A DNA stretch of 64,000 bases from the NCBI GenBank assembly GCA_963682055.1, contig OY821745.1, forward strand, positions 13,957,501 through 14,021,500, in the 5' to 3' direction. Below the pieces are notes generated by a model that was not told where the DNA came from, made no database searches, and saw nothing but the letters and a program-made list of their open reading frames with translations. Shown here piece by piece: positions 49,940-63,455 of the stretch. Source of the stretch: Primula veris. Taxonomy: Eukaryota; Streptophyta; Magnoliopsida; Ericales; Primulaceae. Within the stretch, counting starts at the first letter, position 1; every line of letters begins with the position of its first letter. A program made the translations under genes and the position numbers.

Positions 49940-52390
49940 AGTACGAGGAGAACCATGTGGCATGATTTGGTTGATCTCCCGCATCAACAACAAGTTGTAA
50001 GAAAGTCGAAATTGGTTAATGACATAAAAAAGGCAAATCTTGTTCATTGTCGTAAGTTGGTAGCTCAAGGAAGATTAGGCTCAGCAGTGCGGACTCTAGT
50101 GAGTCATGCCATATGCGAATTTTCTTAAGAAGTGTTATCATATCTCCGGGAGAAGCACCCTGCTCAAAACTGGCCGTGGACATCGGCAGAGCCCGCACCA
50201 GAGGCTCTTAAGCTTGATTGGTTTTTTTTTTTTTTGCTGCATTACGTTATTTCTCCTATGGTCCTTCTAGAAGCCGAGACAGCCTTAAATCACAACATTT
50301 GTTAGATGCCATGGTTGGAGCTATGGGACACGTGAAAGAGTATTGTTTTCAGAGTGCTTTAGTGGGACTTATGTCCATTTTTCTCGACATCGGATTTCCA
50401 TCTTTTCTAGCACAATGGGTAGCTAGCGCTCCTATTATCCACCCCTCTTGCCAAGAAAAATGATTCTTATAGGCCCATTTCCATGGGTGAAGTGTGAAGA
50501 AGGCTCGCTAGTAAAATTGTCATGTCGGCTTCTAAGATTGCATATATAAATTTGTTAGCTCCTCTTCAAATCGGTGTGGCAATCAAAACTGGTGCAGAAA
50601 GTCTCGTTCATCCAGTTAATCGCTCTATTAGTGCTCTTATTGACGAGAAGAACTTTGGTATTTTCAAGATTAATCTTCGTAATGACTCCAATCTCGTCTT
50701 ATGCTCGAAACTTTTTGAGGTTGTTCATTTTTTTTCTCCGGTATTGCTAGATGGGTAGAATTATGCTATCTACAGAGCCCATTTTTGTACGCTTGGGACT
50801 CCGTTTTTCGTAATGAATGTGGTGTCCAGCAAGGTGATCCATTGGGCCTTGTTTTTTGCGATTGTCATTCATCCAATTTTAGCTAAAATTACTTGCCCTA
50901 AGTTGGCAGTTAATGGTTGGTATCTGGATGACAAGATTTTGTTAGGAGATAAGGACGACATCCAGCATGCTTTTAAGATTATCATGGACGAAGACCTAGA
51001 ATTTGGCATGAATGTTAACGCGTCTAAGTGAGAAGCTTGGTGGCCTATTGGGAAAATAGAGAGTTGGCCTTTCCAAAGGGTGTTCCTTTTTTTTTTTTCT
51101 GACCAATGTACATTGTTTTTGGGCAGCACTATCTCTTTCTCGGGCGAGGGGGCCGATGCTCTCGTTCAGAAAAGAGTTGATAAAACTGGGAAAACTTTGT
51201 CTATGGTAGCGCTACTTCAAGACTCGTAAATACAACTTCTCTTACTTCACGCTTGTTGTGGGTTTCCTAGGATCTGTTATATTTTATGTTCTAGTATTTC
51301 ACCGATAGTCAGAGAGTTCTCATTCAGAAAAAAAAGTTGATAAAACTTGGAAAAGAGCTATTGATAGTTTTGATACTATTATACACAGGGCTTTAAGGCA
51401 CATTTACAATGCAGGGTTCACCGATAGTCAGCGAGTTCTCGTGAGTCTCCCGGTAAAACTTGGGGGTTTGGGCATACCAATTGCTAAGGTGGCAGCTTAT
51501 CCTGTTGTTATTGCTTCAATGGTTCAGTCTGAAGAACTGCAAAGAAAACTTGTTAGGACTGATGTTGATCTATTAGGGAAGGAATTGGGTTACTTTACAA
51601 GTGGGATTCTGCGTCTGGAGAACCTTAGTTTGTGACCATTGATCGACTACGAAAAATAGCTAAACCGTAACAATGGTTGACTGAGAAGGGTTGTTTGATA
51701 CAACGTGAGTTGTTAGTTGCCCAGGGGGATACTCGTTTTAAAACTCTAGTTAATTTTTGCTCTGCTCCTAGTAGTGGTAGTTGGACGTCTCCATTATCGT
51801 TTTAAAACTTTCATGTCCCCGATGGCCTATATGTGTACGCTCATATATCGCACTGTACACACCGTTTTCTCGAGCTTCTCTGTTTGCCTTGCTTGTAAGC
51901 AACGTGTTTCGGATGCTGCTAGTGATCATAACTCCTTTTGTCAAGGGGGTGGATGACTTATTCAAAGGTATAACTTTGTCAGGGACAAACTTTTCGCCTT
52001 GAGTCGATAGGCGCGCTTCACTCCTTTCTTGGAGGTGGGTCATCTCTTTGGTGATGGTGCTATGAAACCTGCTGATATTGCTTTCACATCATAGGATCAA
52101 GATCGTGATATTTGCTTAGATGTGTCAATCGTCTCGCTCTTTGATTTCTTGCCTTCTGTAACCGAAACAGCGAGGGAGCGTAAAAAGTCGAGGATCGATA
52201 GGTGTTTAAATATGAAAGGCATTGTGTTGACGGGAGGTTTTGGTTCGCGCACGAAGGAAGTTTTGGACAGAGACGCCAGTTAGAGGAGTGTCACCAGCTG
52301 AGTTTCTAGCCTCTATTAGACAGCAACTCCCTTTCCCTATCCAAAAAGTTATGGTTCATGGTTTTCTAATGCGTCATAACAGATGATTTA
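49940..52390 (+). pseudogene. Non-LTR-type reverse transcriptase pseudogene
   Basis: Segments in several frames match the plant family often annotated as 'reverse transcriptase domain-containing protein'. They include LVAQGRLGSAVRTL and LREKHPA upstream, then DSLKSQHLLDAMVGAMG, WVASAPIIHP, RPISMGEV and a QQGDPLG-like stretch (about 50826). The catalytic YLDD box follows in WYLDDKILLGD (about 50920-50952), then PVKLGGLGIPIAKVAAYP (51450) and a late ADIAF.../DICLDVS region (about 52070-52130). Frameshifts, stops and a small internal duplication (51180-51440) kill the gene. No endonuclease domain or poly-A tail was identified. Confidence 0.85.
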
Positions 52391-53029
52391 TAAGTTGAAT
52401 GAATTTATTATTCATATGTAACTGAGTTTAACGTTTATTTTATTGATTTTATGTAACATTACATTTATCAATTATAATTTATAATGATAATATAAAAACT
52501 ATAGTCAATTTACATAACTCTATAACGAATTTGGAGTGTGCTTTTTCTTTAAAAATTCTTTGGTTAATTCGCATGTAAGCTTGTCATTCTATATTATCTA
52601 ACATCTGCTATATTAAGCGAACTCCAACATTAACAAACTCTTTCATACGATAATAGAATCACCAAAGGGTTTCAACCTATTGTCCACAAATATTACTTTT
52701 GTGGCAATTGTATACATTTCCAACTCTTAAAATTTATTTTATTCAAAGACACATAAAAGATCTTTCATCACAAGAGTAAGATGAGACAGTGTGCAAACAA
52801 AATTCAGAATTCCTCTCAAATAATTTAGAACTCAAGAATTGTTAAATTTCATGATTTTCACAAATAAAAGAAACATCGAATACCTGTCCCGTGTCCTATC
52901 AAGGGTTAATTAAGAATTGGTCTATAAAAACAAAATTATTTAATGATTGGTCACTCTACAAAATTTAATTAAGTATTAGTCAACTATTTCTAAAATTAAT
53001 TAAGCATTGGTCACCCACCTAATTACCCA
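52391..53029. other. Gene-free AT-rich stretch
   Basis: No recognised coding or repeat structure. Near 52910-53010 a weak repeat appears: AATTAAGAATTGGTC, AATTAAGTATTAGTC, AATTAAGCATTGGTC. Confidence 0.5.
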
Positions 53030-53590
53030 ATAAAAATAAAAATAAAAATAAAATGGAAAAAAAAGGAAAACTCAAAAAATTAAAAAAATGGAAAAAAAAA
53101 GGGAAAACTCAAAAAACTAAAAAAACAAAAATATCAAAAAAAAACTCAAAAAACCTTTAAAAAAGTCAGGAACCCGAAAAAATTGTAAAAAAACCAAAAT
53201 CACAAAAAAAAATAAGGTAAAAAAAAACCGGGAACCTGAATAAAACCAAAATTAGTAAAAAATTCAAAAAAAAAACCCTCTAAAAATCCAAAAAATCCAA
53301 AATCACAAAAGAATGAAAAAACATTCAAAAAAATCGAAAAACCGAAAAAAACCCGGAAAATGGTACAAAATAAAAAAAAAACCAAGAAAAATCCAAAATC
53401 ACAAAGAATGAAAAAACGTTCAAAAAAGTCGGGAACCCGAAAAATGGTAACAAAAAATTTAAAATACCCAGAAAAATAAAAATTTAAAATCACAATAAAA
53501 ATGAAAAAAAGTTTGAAGAAGTCGGAAAAAAACCGAAAAGTACAAAAAATGTTTAAAACTTTAAAATAACTTGCAATTGTTTTCAAATGA
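53030..53590. repeat. A-rich minisatellite
   Basis: The plus strand is strongly purine-rich and degenerately repetitive. Recurrent words are CCAAAATCACAAA, AAAGTCGGGAACCCGAAAAA and GAATGAAAAAAC, in units of about 60-100 bp. The minus-strand ORF of Phe-rich peptide is a by-product of this composition. Confidence 0.85.
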
Positions 53591-54519
53591 CTTAAAAATG
53601 ACTCAGAATGTTTCTAAAATTATTCGAGCTATTTTTTTAAAATGACTCAAATTGATACCAAAATCTTTTAAAAAACCAATGAGCTGGTCCATATTGGGAA
53701 ATACAATAAAATGGAGTATAGTTCTACTTTAATTAAGGAAGAGGGGCATCTGACTGCCTTTTTAAAGTAGTATCCTAACTGCTCTTTATGTGAGCCGTTG
53801 GATTTGAAGTGAAAGATCCAAAAGTTGAGATGGAATGGGCACTAATAAATAAGTAGATAAATAAGAGTTTTGCTTTTGTTCGGTCAGTGTGTGTGACTGG
53901 GTATTGTCCCGCTAATTTTATACTATAGGTGAATATCACTCATGATTCAACTAATAATTAAAATTGATTTGAAGGAGTTACAGCTATAACTAGCGATATT
54001 ACCATAATACTATAGGTCAATTCCACCACTGAGATAGTTCATAATTAATGAAATTGATTTTAAAAAAGTTAAAAACTCAAAGTTTGTTTCGAAGCATGTA
54101 TCACATTTACCACTGTGAATGTTTGATACTATTGTTTGCCAAAAGATTATAAATAAAAGGGCTTGATTACTATCGACTAATCTTCGTTATTTTATAATTA
54201 AGTTTACTTGTATTCAGCTATCCAGCTTAAATCAACAGTTCCGATCCATTATAAAATCTACAATAAACCTGTCGATATTCTAAGTCTTAAATAAGCCAGC
54301 TTATTTTTCTTAGAAAATTCAAACAAATGACTCATTAACCTAAAGAAACAAGAATCTCAAGATGTCAAGAATTAGAACATTATAGATACACAAATAAACT
54401 CAGAGTTATATAAAAAAGAACATATAATTACTATCTAAATTCGACTATAATTCGTTTAAATAGTGATTTTGTCACCCCTCATATTTTTGCAACTAATCGA
54501 GTGTGACTAGTCAGTTATA

Positions 54520-54560
54520 CATACATACATGCATACATACATATACATATATATTTATAA

Positions 54561-54598
<38 letters not shown>
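54520..54598. repeat. (CATA)n and (AT)n microsatellites
   Basis: CATA repeats at about 54521-54542, then a pure AT run at about 54556-54598. Confidence 0.93.
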
Positions 54599-54602
<4 letters not shown>

Positions 54603-54769
54603 ATATAAAACATAGAAATTGACACAGGAACAATGGATTGAATCGGAATGATGCAAGAACATGTGAGTTTAATTTTATCGCAATTCTTCATATAATCATA
54701 TGGGTATAGGAAGAAATTGTTGTTAGTATTTGAAGTGATTTCGTAATGCTTGTTGTCCAATATGAAATT

Positions 54770-56177
54770 TGTTGGTTTCCGTGTACGAAATAACAATTAA
54801 TAATAAATAAATGACTAAACAAGAATTAAACAAAACCAGTGTAATCTTTATTAATTTCCAAATGGAATACAATAAACTGATTACAACATGTAGGTACTGA
54901 AAAGTAATTAAAGCAAACGTTATCAGATTATTAATAATTAATAATCTGATGTACTGATTTGCAATTAATAGAAACTGCCGTACTGGAAAGTATAAACTTA
55001 ACAGCCGGACTGTTCTGTTTTAAATTGAAATTACAGGACTGAATTGAAACTATTCTAATTACTGAAATAAATTACATAATAGTAATTACAGCAAAAAACA
55101 GAACTTTAAACTAATTACAGAATGGTACAAACAGAATATAAAAGCTACAGCTAAGGACAGCAATATAAAATACTGAAATTAAAATTACAGAAAAGTAAAT
55201 TGCGTAATTGAAATAACATAATTGTAAATGGACAGAATTAAAAACTGGACAGAATTAAAAACAATAGTAAATGGACAGAATTGAAAAAAAAATAAGACGA
55301 GACTACTGTTAACAATATGCCCTTAACCGATATTCGCCCAACCACCTTAAGATTTCTGGTTGCGTTGGCGCTTCGATCCCAAGGTACAACGTCTCTCGGA
55401 TGACTCGCCGGAAACTGGCGACGAGTCAAATACGAGCTTTTAGTTGGTGGTTCTCTCTGTTTTCTAATATGTTATGAATAAAAAATATATGATGTTTTGT
55501 TAGAGAGAAGATACTGATTTTCATGTGTGTTAGAATGTGAGGGATGGCTGCCTTTTTATAGAGGATTCTGAAACCGCAGAATTAATTGTGGTCATTTAAT
55601 TCTGGGAGTTACATCCCCAGAATCCGCCTCCATTACTGCTAGAGTTTCAAACTTTCTGGAACTCTAGGGACTGCTCTTGCAAATATGCAAAAGTTCCTTT
55701 TCAGTTTAGTACATTCCCCAAGACCCGAGACATTCACCAAATCCCGCATCCCGCATCCCGCGGCCCACGGCCCGAGCGAGCGCGTGTGTGGTACACACTA
55801 ACCCACTCATGGGTATGTGGACTTAATTAGTTTACCAACTATATGAGATGGACTTGTATATATAGAGTACAAATCAACCTTGATTTTTTAATGTGAGATA
55901 ACCCTCATGGTTTATTCACACTCTCTACTCCATTTTCCAGATTTCGGTTTTTTCCTCTTTCGAGTACCAACCTTCGAGTTCAATTATCATTCACACCCTT
56001 CCTCCAAATAGGTCATGCGATATACCGTTGCGAAGCTCGTCGCACGAGCTACCCAAACGCACAGAGTATGGCCTCAGAAAAACTGAGGAGTCGCATTAAA
56101 AATTGACTCAAAGATGGTCACTGACCACTTGGAACAAACATGTTTAAACTACATGTTTTTCCAACTTTTTTCCAACA
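54770..56177 (-). mobile_element. Solo LTR, 1408 bp (TGTTGG/CCAACA family)
   Basis: Plus-strand limits are TGTTGGTTTCC at 54770 and TTCCAACA ending at 56177. They are flanked by an exact 5-bp duplication AAATT (54765-54769, 56178-56182) with no internal element, so it is a solo LTR formed by LTR-LTR recombination. Sense direction is minus: a TATA-like TCTATAAAAAGG (about 55552-55563) and a CT-rich start region follow the U3. It matches the copy at 29750-31114 in opposite orientation. Confidence 0.92.
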
Positions 56178-56182
56178 AAATT

Positions 56183-57015
56183 TTTGTGATTTTACTTCTT
56201 AATAGTTTGGAAAAATACTTTAAAAAGAACAGGTGAAAATTACTGGATTATTCTAGGTTGCATGTGTTGGGGCAAAGATTGACATAAGAAGAAGAAAGGA
56301 ACACAAGTATTGCTTTAATACTTCTTTTTATTTTCTTCATTTAATGACAGCGTTCACATCTTACTTTTTAAATCCAAAGACTGAGGGAAAAAACAGTTAG
56401 GATAACCATTAAATTTCCACAATCAGAGGCCCTGGCCCTCTTCCTTTACTTAACTTATATGTACATCGGAATGCAGTGAGAACATGACTTTTAACAAACC
56501 AACCTTGGACCACTAGCCAATTTGTTACTACTATCATTTAATATTTTGTTGATCTTTCTCTCGGTAAACGTGTTCAAAGAAATGACCGCCGGCTACTTTT
56601 CAATCTCGTAAACGTGTTCAAAAGAGGTGACCATCGGCTACTTTTTAAACTAAATTGTATTTTCAAATTTGATACGTGGGTTTATTTGGTTATCTTTTAA
56701 GTATAAAGTTTACTTTTTTTCTTATTAAATCCATTCCCTAAAACATGTATAAATTACGGGAACCTACTGCTTATTCATTTGCAAAGGCACATGTATTATG
56801 TTGGAATTTTCTATGTTAAAAAATGGTTTTGCCTAACTGATGACCGGTTTGGACGGTTTAAACTTTACAAAACTGTTCGTGTTTGATGCCGAATCAAAGT
56901 ATTATTTGAGGGCTTCGAAACATTATAAAATTTGTTCAAAACCGATCAACGGTATGAAATATATTAAGGGCAACTATTTTGTCATTATTTATGAAGCGGA
57001 TTGGTGACATGGTTG
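56183..57015. other. Gene-free stretch
   Basis: No coding homology recognised. A local near-repeat around 56565-56645 (GTAAACGTGTTCAAAGAAATGACC and GTAAACGTGTTCAAAAGAGG; first copy slightly longer than needed) is visible. Confidence 0.45.
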
Positions 57016-57318
57016 TCTGAACAGGCGTTGCCATCATATTCGGGGGATGATACTCATGAAATGAGAGTTAAGGATATTTTGGATTATTGATGGGTCACGA
57101 GTCGTGAAGGCAAGGTACACCAGATGTTAGTTTGTTGGTAGGGGTTGATGGTTGAGGATTGCCACTTGAGAGCCGGTGGAGATTTTTGCGATGTCAGTTT
57201 ACTAATATGGCCCTTGAGGACAAGTATCATTTTGATGAAAGGGAGAATGATGAGCACGCGACTGTTAAGCGTAAGCGTTCCACGGGGGTTACGCGCCTGT
57301 CTGCCCATTTGCGTAACT
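57016..57318 (+). pseudogene. Ty3/Gypsy pol C-terminus (chromodomain-like) remnant
   Basis: Across frames it reads LPSYSGDDTHEMRVKDILDY, then a Trp-containing segment after GKVHQMLV, then NMALEDKYHFDERENDEH and VKRKRSTGVTRLSAHLRN with a stop at about 57318. The order resembles the integrase tail or chromodomain and the basic C-terminus of chromovirus polyproteins. Frameshifts are present. The assignment is tentative because similarity is short. Confidence 0.4.
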
Positions 57319-58515
57319 AGTGTAATAAAACTTTGTGCATTGATAAAACATTCTGGGAATTAAATCCTTTTCGTCATGTACTTTTAACTTATGCATAATG
57401 CATAACCATGCAATAGTGACCACTGGTAGATTCAAACGGTTTTTTTTTAAATCTTTTTAACATGAAATCTTTAAAACGTAACTGGAAAACTGCTCGAACC
57501 TTGACCATAGACGGTATTCCTACATTACTTATACCGTTATACGATATTATTTGGCTATCATTACTTTTCCAAGTAATTGTTCTCAGAGAGTATGATGTTA
57601 TGCAGACATAATTGTGTTTAATTTACATCATTTGTTGGCAAAGTCTTATTAACTCGTCAAAAAGATCATCATGAGGTTGTATCAAAAATACAAAACTGGC
57701 ACACAGAACTGCAAAATTGTGAACTGGCTCAGAGTAATCACATTGGCCTCTAGTTTGATGTCCCAAGTTCCTAACTGTTGTTCTCTTTATAATCCTTACA
57801 TTTTAATTCGATCGAATCACAACGACAATGGTCTCATGGCTTGAACGTCCTATTTAATACAGTCGGACCCCGAAACTTTAATGTTTGAACGTCCTATTTA
57901 TTAAGCAATGTTGCTCTTTTATTCAAACACCCGAAGCGATTGGTAAAACATTAAGAATCAAGTCAAGAAAAGGTTGAAAGGGAGATTGTCACATGTATTG
58001 TTACCGACTCATTGCCATAGTAATCTACACCTTGTAAAATCTGGGATATACCAAACACGAAATAGGAAAAAACTGTTGCACACCCGTCTCAAAATAAACC
58101 TGTCGATAGGATACCCAATTTAGGACCCCCAGTTTAAAAATTTCAGTTTTTGATAATTGTGGTGTCCAGACTTCATAAAAGTTTTGTTATTCTACAAAAA
58201 CAGAACACAAGCCAAAAATAAAACCAACTGTACTACGCAACAGAGCACGTAAGTATATGTAATAACCTGAGTATATATATATATATTTTTTTTTTTAATT
58301 AATAAATGTCTTTATATAACTATAATATTTTATTTTTAATTTTTTTTAAAAGAAAGAGGAAACAAGAGGGATTTATATGCAGGAATATCTTTAGTAAAAA
58401 TAAGTGGGGTTCACTTTGTTTTTATCTGTTACCTCTTCAGCCTCTTAATAGTAATACTCCCAACAAAACAAAAAAGAGGCAGATATATATATACACAGAG
58501 AGAGGAAGATACAAG

Positions 58516-58562
<47 letters not shown>

Positions 58563-60569
58563 ACACTTTTTAAACCCAGTTTTCTTTTGAATAGATTATC
58601 CGTTTTTCAATCCGTTTTTTCCGTTAGACAGCTATCGTAGAGGAGAGTATTTTGAGGTATGGTTTGTCGATTTAATATCCTTTCTGGTGGGTTAAAATCA
58701 GTTTGCAAAAATCTGTTTTGTAATTTTGATAAAATTTGTATTTGTGTATTTTTTAGACGATTCCTTGCGGGTTTACTCTCAATTTTAAAGCGTAAATCAA
58801 CGTTTACCCAACTGTTGTATTTCCAGCCGGTGTTGAGCTTCAAAAAGGTACTGTTTCGGTACTGAAAGGGGAGTCTTTTGTGTTGTATTAGTGCAGGATC
58901 GATTTCCTGTTCCTTTTGATATTTGTTGTTTCTTAAGTAATATTACATGTAGTCTCAGGTGTGCAACTGAACTTGCTGTTCAGTGACTTTGCTGAGGTAC
59001 CGCTTGGTACGAAAGGGCAAAGTTTTACTCGCTAAGATGACAAGACTATGTTTCTTACTTTGTTAGATAGTTCTTTGCAATAAGAAACTTTTCAGAAACG
59101 ACCTTTCAACATAAATATTTCAGAGCCAAAGTGTTTTAATATCGCTAAACAAGGTTGTAGAAACAAATGTAACTATTTTTAAGCAGCAAAATCTGAATTT
59201 GGAGTGGGTCGGTGAGCAGAGATGACAGCTAGATCAGGAAATGACCCATATAGAAATCATCCCAGTAAGGTTCTGTGGATGAATATGAAAACGCATGGCA
59301 ACCCTTTCCCGGTCCTTTGTGCCGAAATTCCTTACTGAGTAGTGTGGTAGCAGCTCAATAATCACTTCTATCTTTATATAGCATCTGTTATGTTTATTTT
59401 CTGCATGTTTTGGGGGCCACTCCTTTGAGAACAATGTTAGGTTTATATGGCTGTTGATGCAAATGATGTATATGATCTAGTGTTGCGATTTCAGTAGCTG
59501 TAACATTTGTTACAGGACGGTAGCTGTTATGATATTTGTTGCGATTTCAGTAATTGTACTGTACATTATATTGCGATTTCAGTAGTTGTACTGTACATTA
59601 TAAATTTATAAGTGTTTTACCATATAACTCATGAACCAATTAGAATAATAAGGTTGAGTAATTGAGGAGCGGTGTTGTGTTGTCGTGAGTCTATTAAGGA
59701 GCGGTGTTGTAGTGTCTTGAGTCTTTTTCATTGGTTTAGGGTTCACGTGCCAAAAGGGGTTCCGGCGAGCTTGCTACTCACAGGAAATACGGCAATAGCC
59801 GGCGTATGGTTTCATGAGGAGTTGACTCCATACGTAGATCTGAGGAGTGATCCGGCACTATATTGTGAATCCGACTTTATATACATTTGAGTCGTTTATC
59901 GAGTCACGCCACTTGACGTAAGTAGTTGTAGTAGAGGAGGTTAGCGGAGGAGAAATAAAAAGATAAAATACATATATAATAACTAAATATATATATGCAT
60001 TGCATTATGTATTTATTTTTAGTTTGTTGACGTATATATAAAATGAATAGTTGACTCACTCTTTTCCTTTGTTTTCTCATCTTTGTTTATTTTATTATTC
60101 TAGGTGGAGGTTCGGATGTACTGAGTTCCAGAACAAGTTAAGCTGTTGAGCGGGGCTGCGATCGGGCTAGATTTTGGGTTGTGCGGGTAGCCTAAACACT
60201 CAGAGCCTATTTAGTTTGGTGTAATACTTTGTAAATGATGTATATTAGGAGTAGTTGTGTAGAAAACGTACTAATGTAATATAATATTTTTGTGTAATAT
60301 AAGTCGGAGAAGTGTTTTGAAAGTTGTATTTTCTTCTAGTGTGTTTTCTTTAGTTTTCAAATTCAGGTATTGGGTTTTAGTGAAATCTGGGACGTGACAG
60401 TATATATCTATCAAATATATATTCTTTTTCTCCACAGGATGGTAGCAAGGACTTGAAACCACAAAAAGGAAAGTATTTCACGAACGGGCACATTTTTTTC
60501 TCTGTTTTAAGATGCAATGAAATTTTTAAGTGCATAAATTTGTTCATATACAAACAGAAGTTGTCTGGC
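57319..60569. other. Region without confident genes, upstream of the HCF244 stop
   Basis: Contains an (AT)n run (about 58516-58558), three copies of TTGCGATTTCAGTA with TTGTACTGTACATTATA (59484-59600), a local GGAGCGGTGTTGT duplication (59665-59712), and ...GAAATCTGGGACGTGACA at 60382-60399, which resembles the end of a Gypsy LTR. The 58600-59450 part looks less AT-rich and has plausible splice-like strings, but no product was recognised. Confidence 0.4.
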
Positions 60570-63455
60570 TCAGAAGAATATGTCCATTTGCTTAGATTGG
60601 GCTTTGAGGTCTTTGAGTTTTTTCAGTATGTTAGAGAAATAATCCTGTAAGTACTTTTCGAGTGTGACGACGTCTTTTTGATCCACACCCAGGATACTAT
60701 AAGTCTCAGTCATCGGAGATGAGAAAACAGTGTTGCTTGATAAGACCTGGAATTTAGAACATGAAAGGAAAACATTGTTTCAACACGGAATAAAAAAATT
60801 GAAAAACAAGAAATATGAAGATGTTGCATGCTTGCACATAAGAAACCAAGAGGATTTTAAATGTCAAAGTGCCAAAAACAAGAACAAGCAGCTGTTCCGA
60901 AAAGTTGGTCAAAGAAAGTTAGGATTTTAACAATATCCAACAATAGGCAGCTGCTCATATCAAATTTTCAGACATGAGGCACCTCATCTAAACCGGCCTC
61001 GAGTGTAGTGCATAAGCATAACCGGAATTTTTTTAAAGTAATAAACTAGTGTACTAGTCGGAAAAGATTATAGCAGTACCTCAGAAAATGCCAATCTATC
61101 AGCAACATCATTAGTCCATTCGAACAAGCGAGTAACTTGGCGGGTTAATCTCAAAACTGATACAGGGACCGTGGTAACATTTGCGTCTTGACCGGCTAGC
61201 CTTTCACATAAAGTTATCACCTAAACCCAAGAAAAAAAATTATCATAGTATTAGACGGTTTTTGCACGTCTCGAAAACCTTGCATTTTATTGAGACGTGA
61301 AGCAAATTTTCCAAAACCTTTAATCATATCGAGACATGATATAGTTATGTTGATAAGTAAGTTTAACATGAAACAAATAAAGAGATTTTGACTTCAAAAT
61401 AGTTCTCGGGTTCCGTTTCCGGGTACATTTGGTATGATAAACCAAAAACGAAGGATGATGTTGAAGCTTGCCAAAGAACCGGAAGATATGACTAAAATGC
61501 GGAAAAAAACTGACAAGGGCTGAATTAATTGTGACATTTTCGACGCTTTTAGCTAATAAAAACCAAAAGGTATGACAAACAAATTTCAAGGGTTTCAGTT
61601 TGTTGTTTTAAACTGCAGCTCTCTAATTATATTTTTGCAGGTTTGCAGACATGCAGCAGGAGTATCCTAGTTTAGGAAATATAAGTACGTAGTTCTTCTT
61701 TTTTCAGTACAATCTTGTTGCATACGTCGTCTAAATGAGGAAAAACTGAAAATTTAGAACCTCTGACCACATAAAATAATTGAAAAAAAATAACAATGCA
61801 ACAAAATGCATCCAAACAGAAAAAGTACTTCTTCTATGGTTATGTTAGCTAGTCAATTTCTTGCACCAAACACTGATTTAAAATACAATACCCCCAAAAC
61901 TACCTTTTATTTCCAAATGTAGATGAGAAGGAACATTGTATTTCTATAAACTCAATCATTTTATTTTACCTCCTGGGTTGTCCATGCTCGAGGACCAGCA
62001 AAAGTGAGAAGTTTCCCATTTATTTTCTCATTTCGTAAAGCTATGAAAGTCAATCGAGCTATATCCTGGGAAAAGACTGGAAAAAGGGTTACTCAACGTA
62101 ATCTGAAAGAATGAACATGATTAAAGGTCCTGACTATTTACCTGAGTGTCCATGTAAGCTATTCTTGTTGGAGCATCAGTTCCCCAAACAGATTTCTCTT
62201 CTAAAATAGGAACCGCATACTGCCCAATTAGTCCCTGAGATGAATATGGTACAACATCGCAATTAGAATGTGACTGATGAAATTAATTATTATCATACAA
62301 TATCAAAAGAACATCCGAAGAAGATAGTATTTTATTTTGAGTACTATACATGTTAAGTTAGTGCAGTATTTAAACTATCAATTATCATCAGTTCAACTAC
62401 CAAATACGACAGAAATAATTGTTCTAACTGTGTCGGTAAAATTATAAGGTAAAATGAGATTGTAACATTTACCTGCATGAAACCACATAATCTGATGGTT
62501 ATGTGATTGAGCCCCGAGTCCTTAAGAAACTTCTCTGTGCAATATTTGATTTCCATCAATGGAACTTCAGGGTGTTTGTCACAGTTGTGAATGGAGAAAA
62601 ATATATACTTCTGTATTCCCATTGCTTTCGCGCATTGTATGAGAGAAACTTTGCCTTCCCAATCTACCTAAATTGAATCAGAAGATAAGCAGATGGCAAA
62701 GACATATAAAAAGAGATTCCAACTTGTCTGTTTTTGTGATACAAAAGTTTTACAAAGATAGAATGAAATGACTGTATAATTACTCGAAATCGGATATGTA
62801 GAGCTGAAACTCTAGTTACTAGTTAGGCGAAGAACAACCTCATTGATGCTTACCAAGGGCATATTTGGACAGGGGAATAAGCTAGCTGCCTAGCGTTTAC
62901 TTCATTTCTCACTTTTCCTCGAACATGTAAGCTATTTTAAGTATGCTTGAAACGTACTTTATCTAAATTTCCAAAGGCTAAAAAGATTTTAGCTTTTACG
63001 ATTACGAATAGGAGATCTAAAGGTTACCACTTTTTTTTTTGCAAAAGAAGAAGAGTTTGGTTTAGGTAAGTTAAAAAAAGAAGATGACTTGGCAGCAGAT
63101 GATAAAAAACATACAAATTAAGTTTGGTTATAGTAAGTTAATCAATTTAGTACCCAAATATTTTATCTTCAATGTTAACATTTAATTGCGAAAATATTAG
63201 CTACTGCTTTTTAGCGAAGGAGAAAGGCTCGAACCAGCCAATTCTTTTAATATCAGCATTGTGGTCTATTTTTTGCTTCAAACAACTAATTCATCAGTTT
63301 TTAAGTCCACAATCAAATTTTAAAAACAATTTTTAGAAGGTGAAAGAGATACTTACAGTTTTAATGGGTTCTTCAGGACGCCCAGTAGCACAATCAATAA
63401 CAGTGTGGATGCCAATCAATGTGGCAGGAATCGTCTCTGGTTTGCTCAAATCTGC
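60570..63455 (-). CDS. HCF244: HCF244-like PSII D1 biogenesis factor, 3' six coding exons (partial)
   Basis: Exons on the minus strand are 63455-63357, 62667-62473, 62234-62142, 62065-61970, 61220-61080 and 60746-60570. All are bounded by AG/GT and each is a multiple of three (33, 65, 31, 32, 47 and 58 codons plus stop), 266 residues in all. Landmarks are [73 protein letters not shown] and [12 protein letters not shown]. The protein is an atypical short-chain dehydrogenase (NmrA-like) of the thylakoid that works with OHP1/OHP2 in translation and assembly of D1 (psbA). The transit peptide and the Rossmann GxxGxxG start are off the window; the Arabidopsis protein is about 395 aa. The frame is intact, so the gene appears functional. 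Confidence 0.96.

Noticed and set aside
53200..53586. 128-codon Phe-rich ORF on the minus strand
   Set aside because: By-product of the A-rich minisatellite; no domain or signal beyond composition.
58600..59450. Possible expressed non-coding RNA or snoRNA host
   Set aside because: Some splice-like strings are present but no box C/D or H/ACA motif pair, ORF or family homology is visible.
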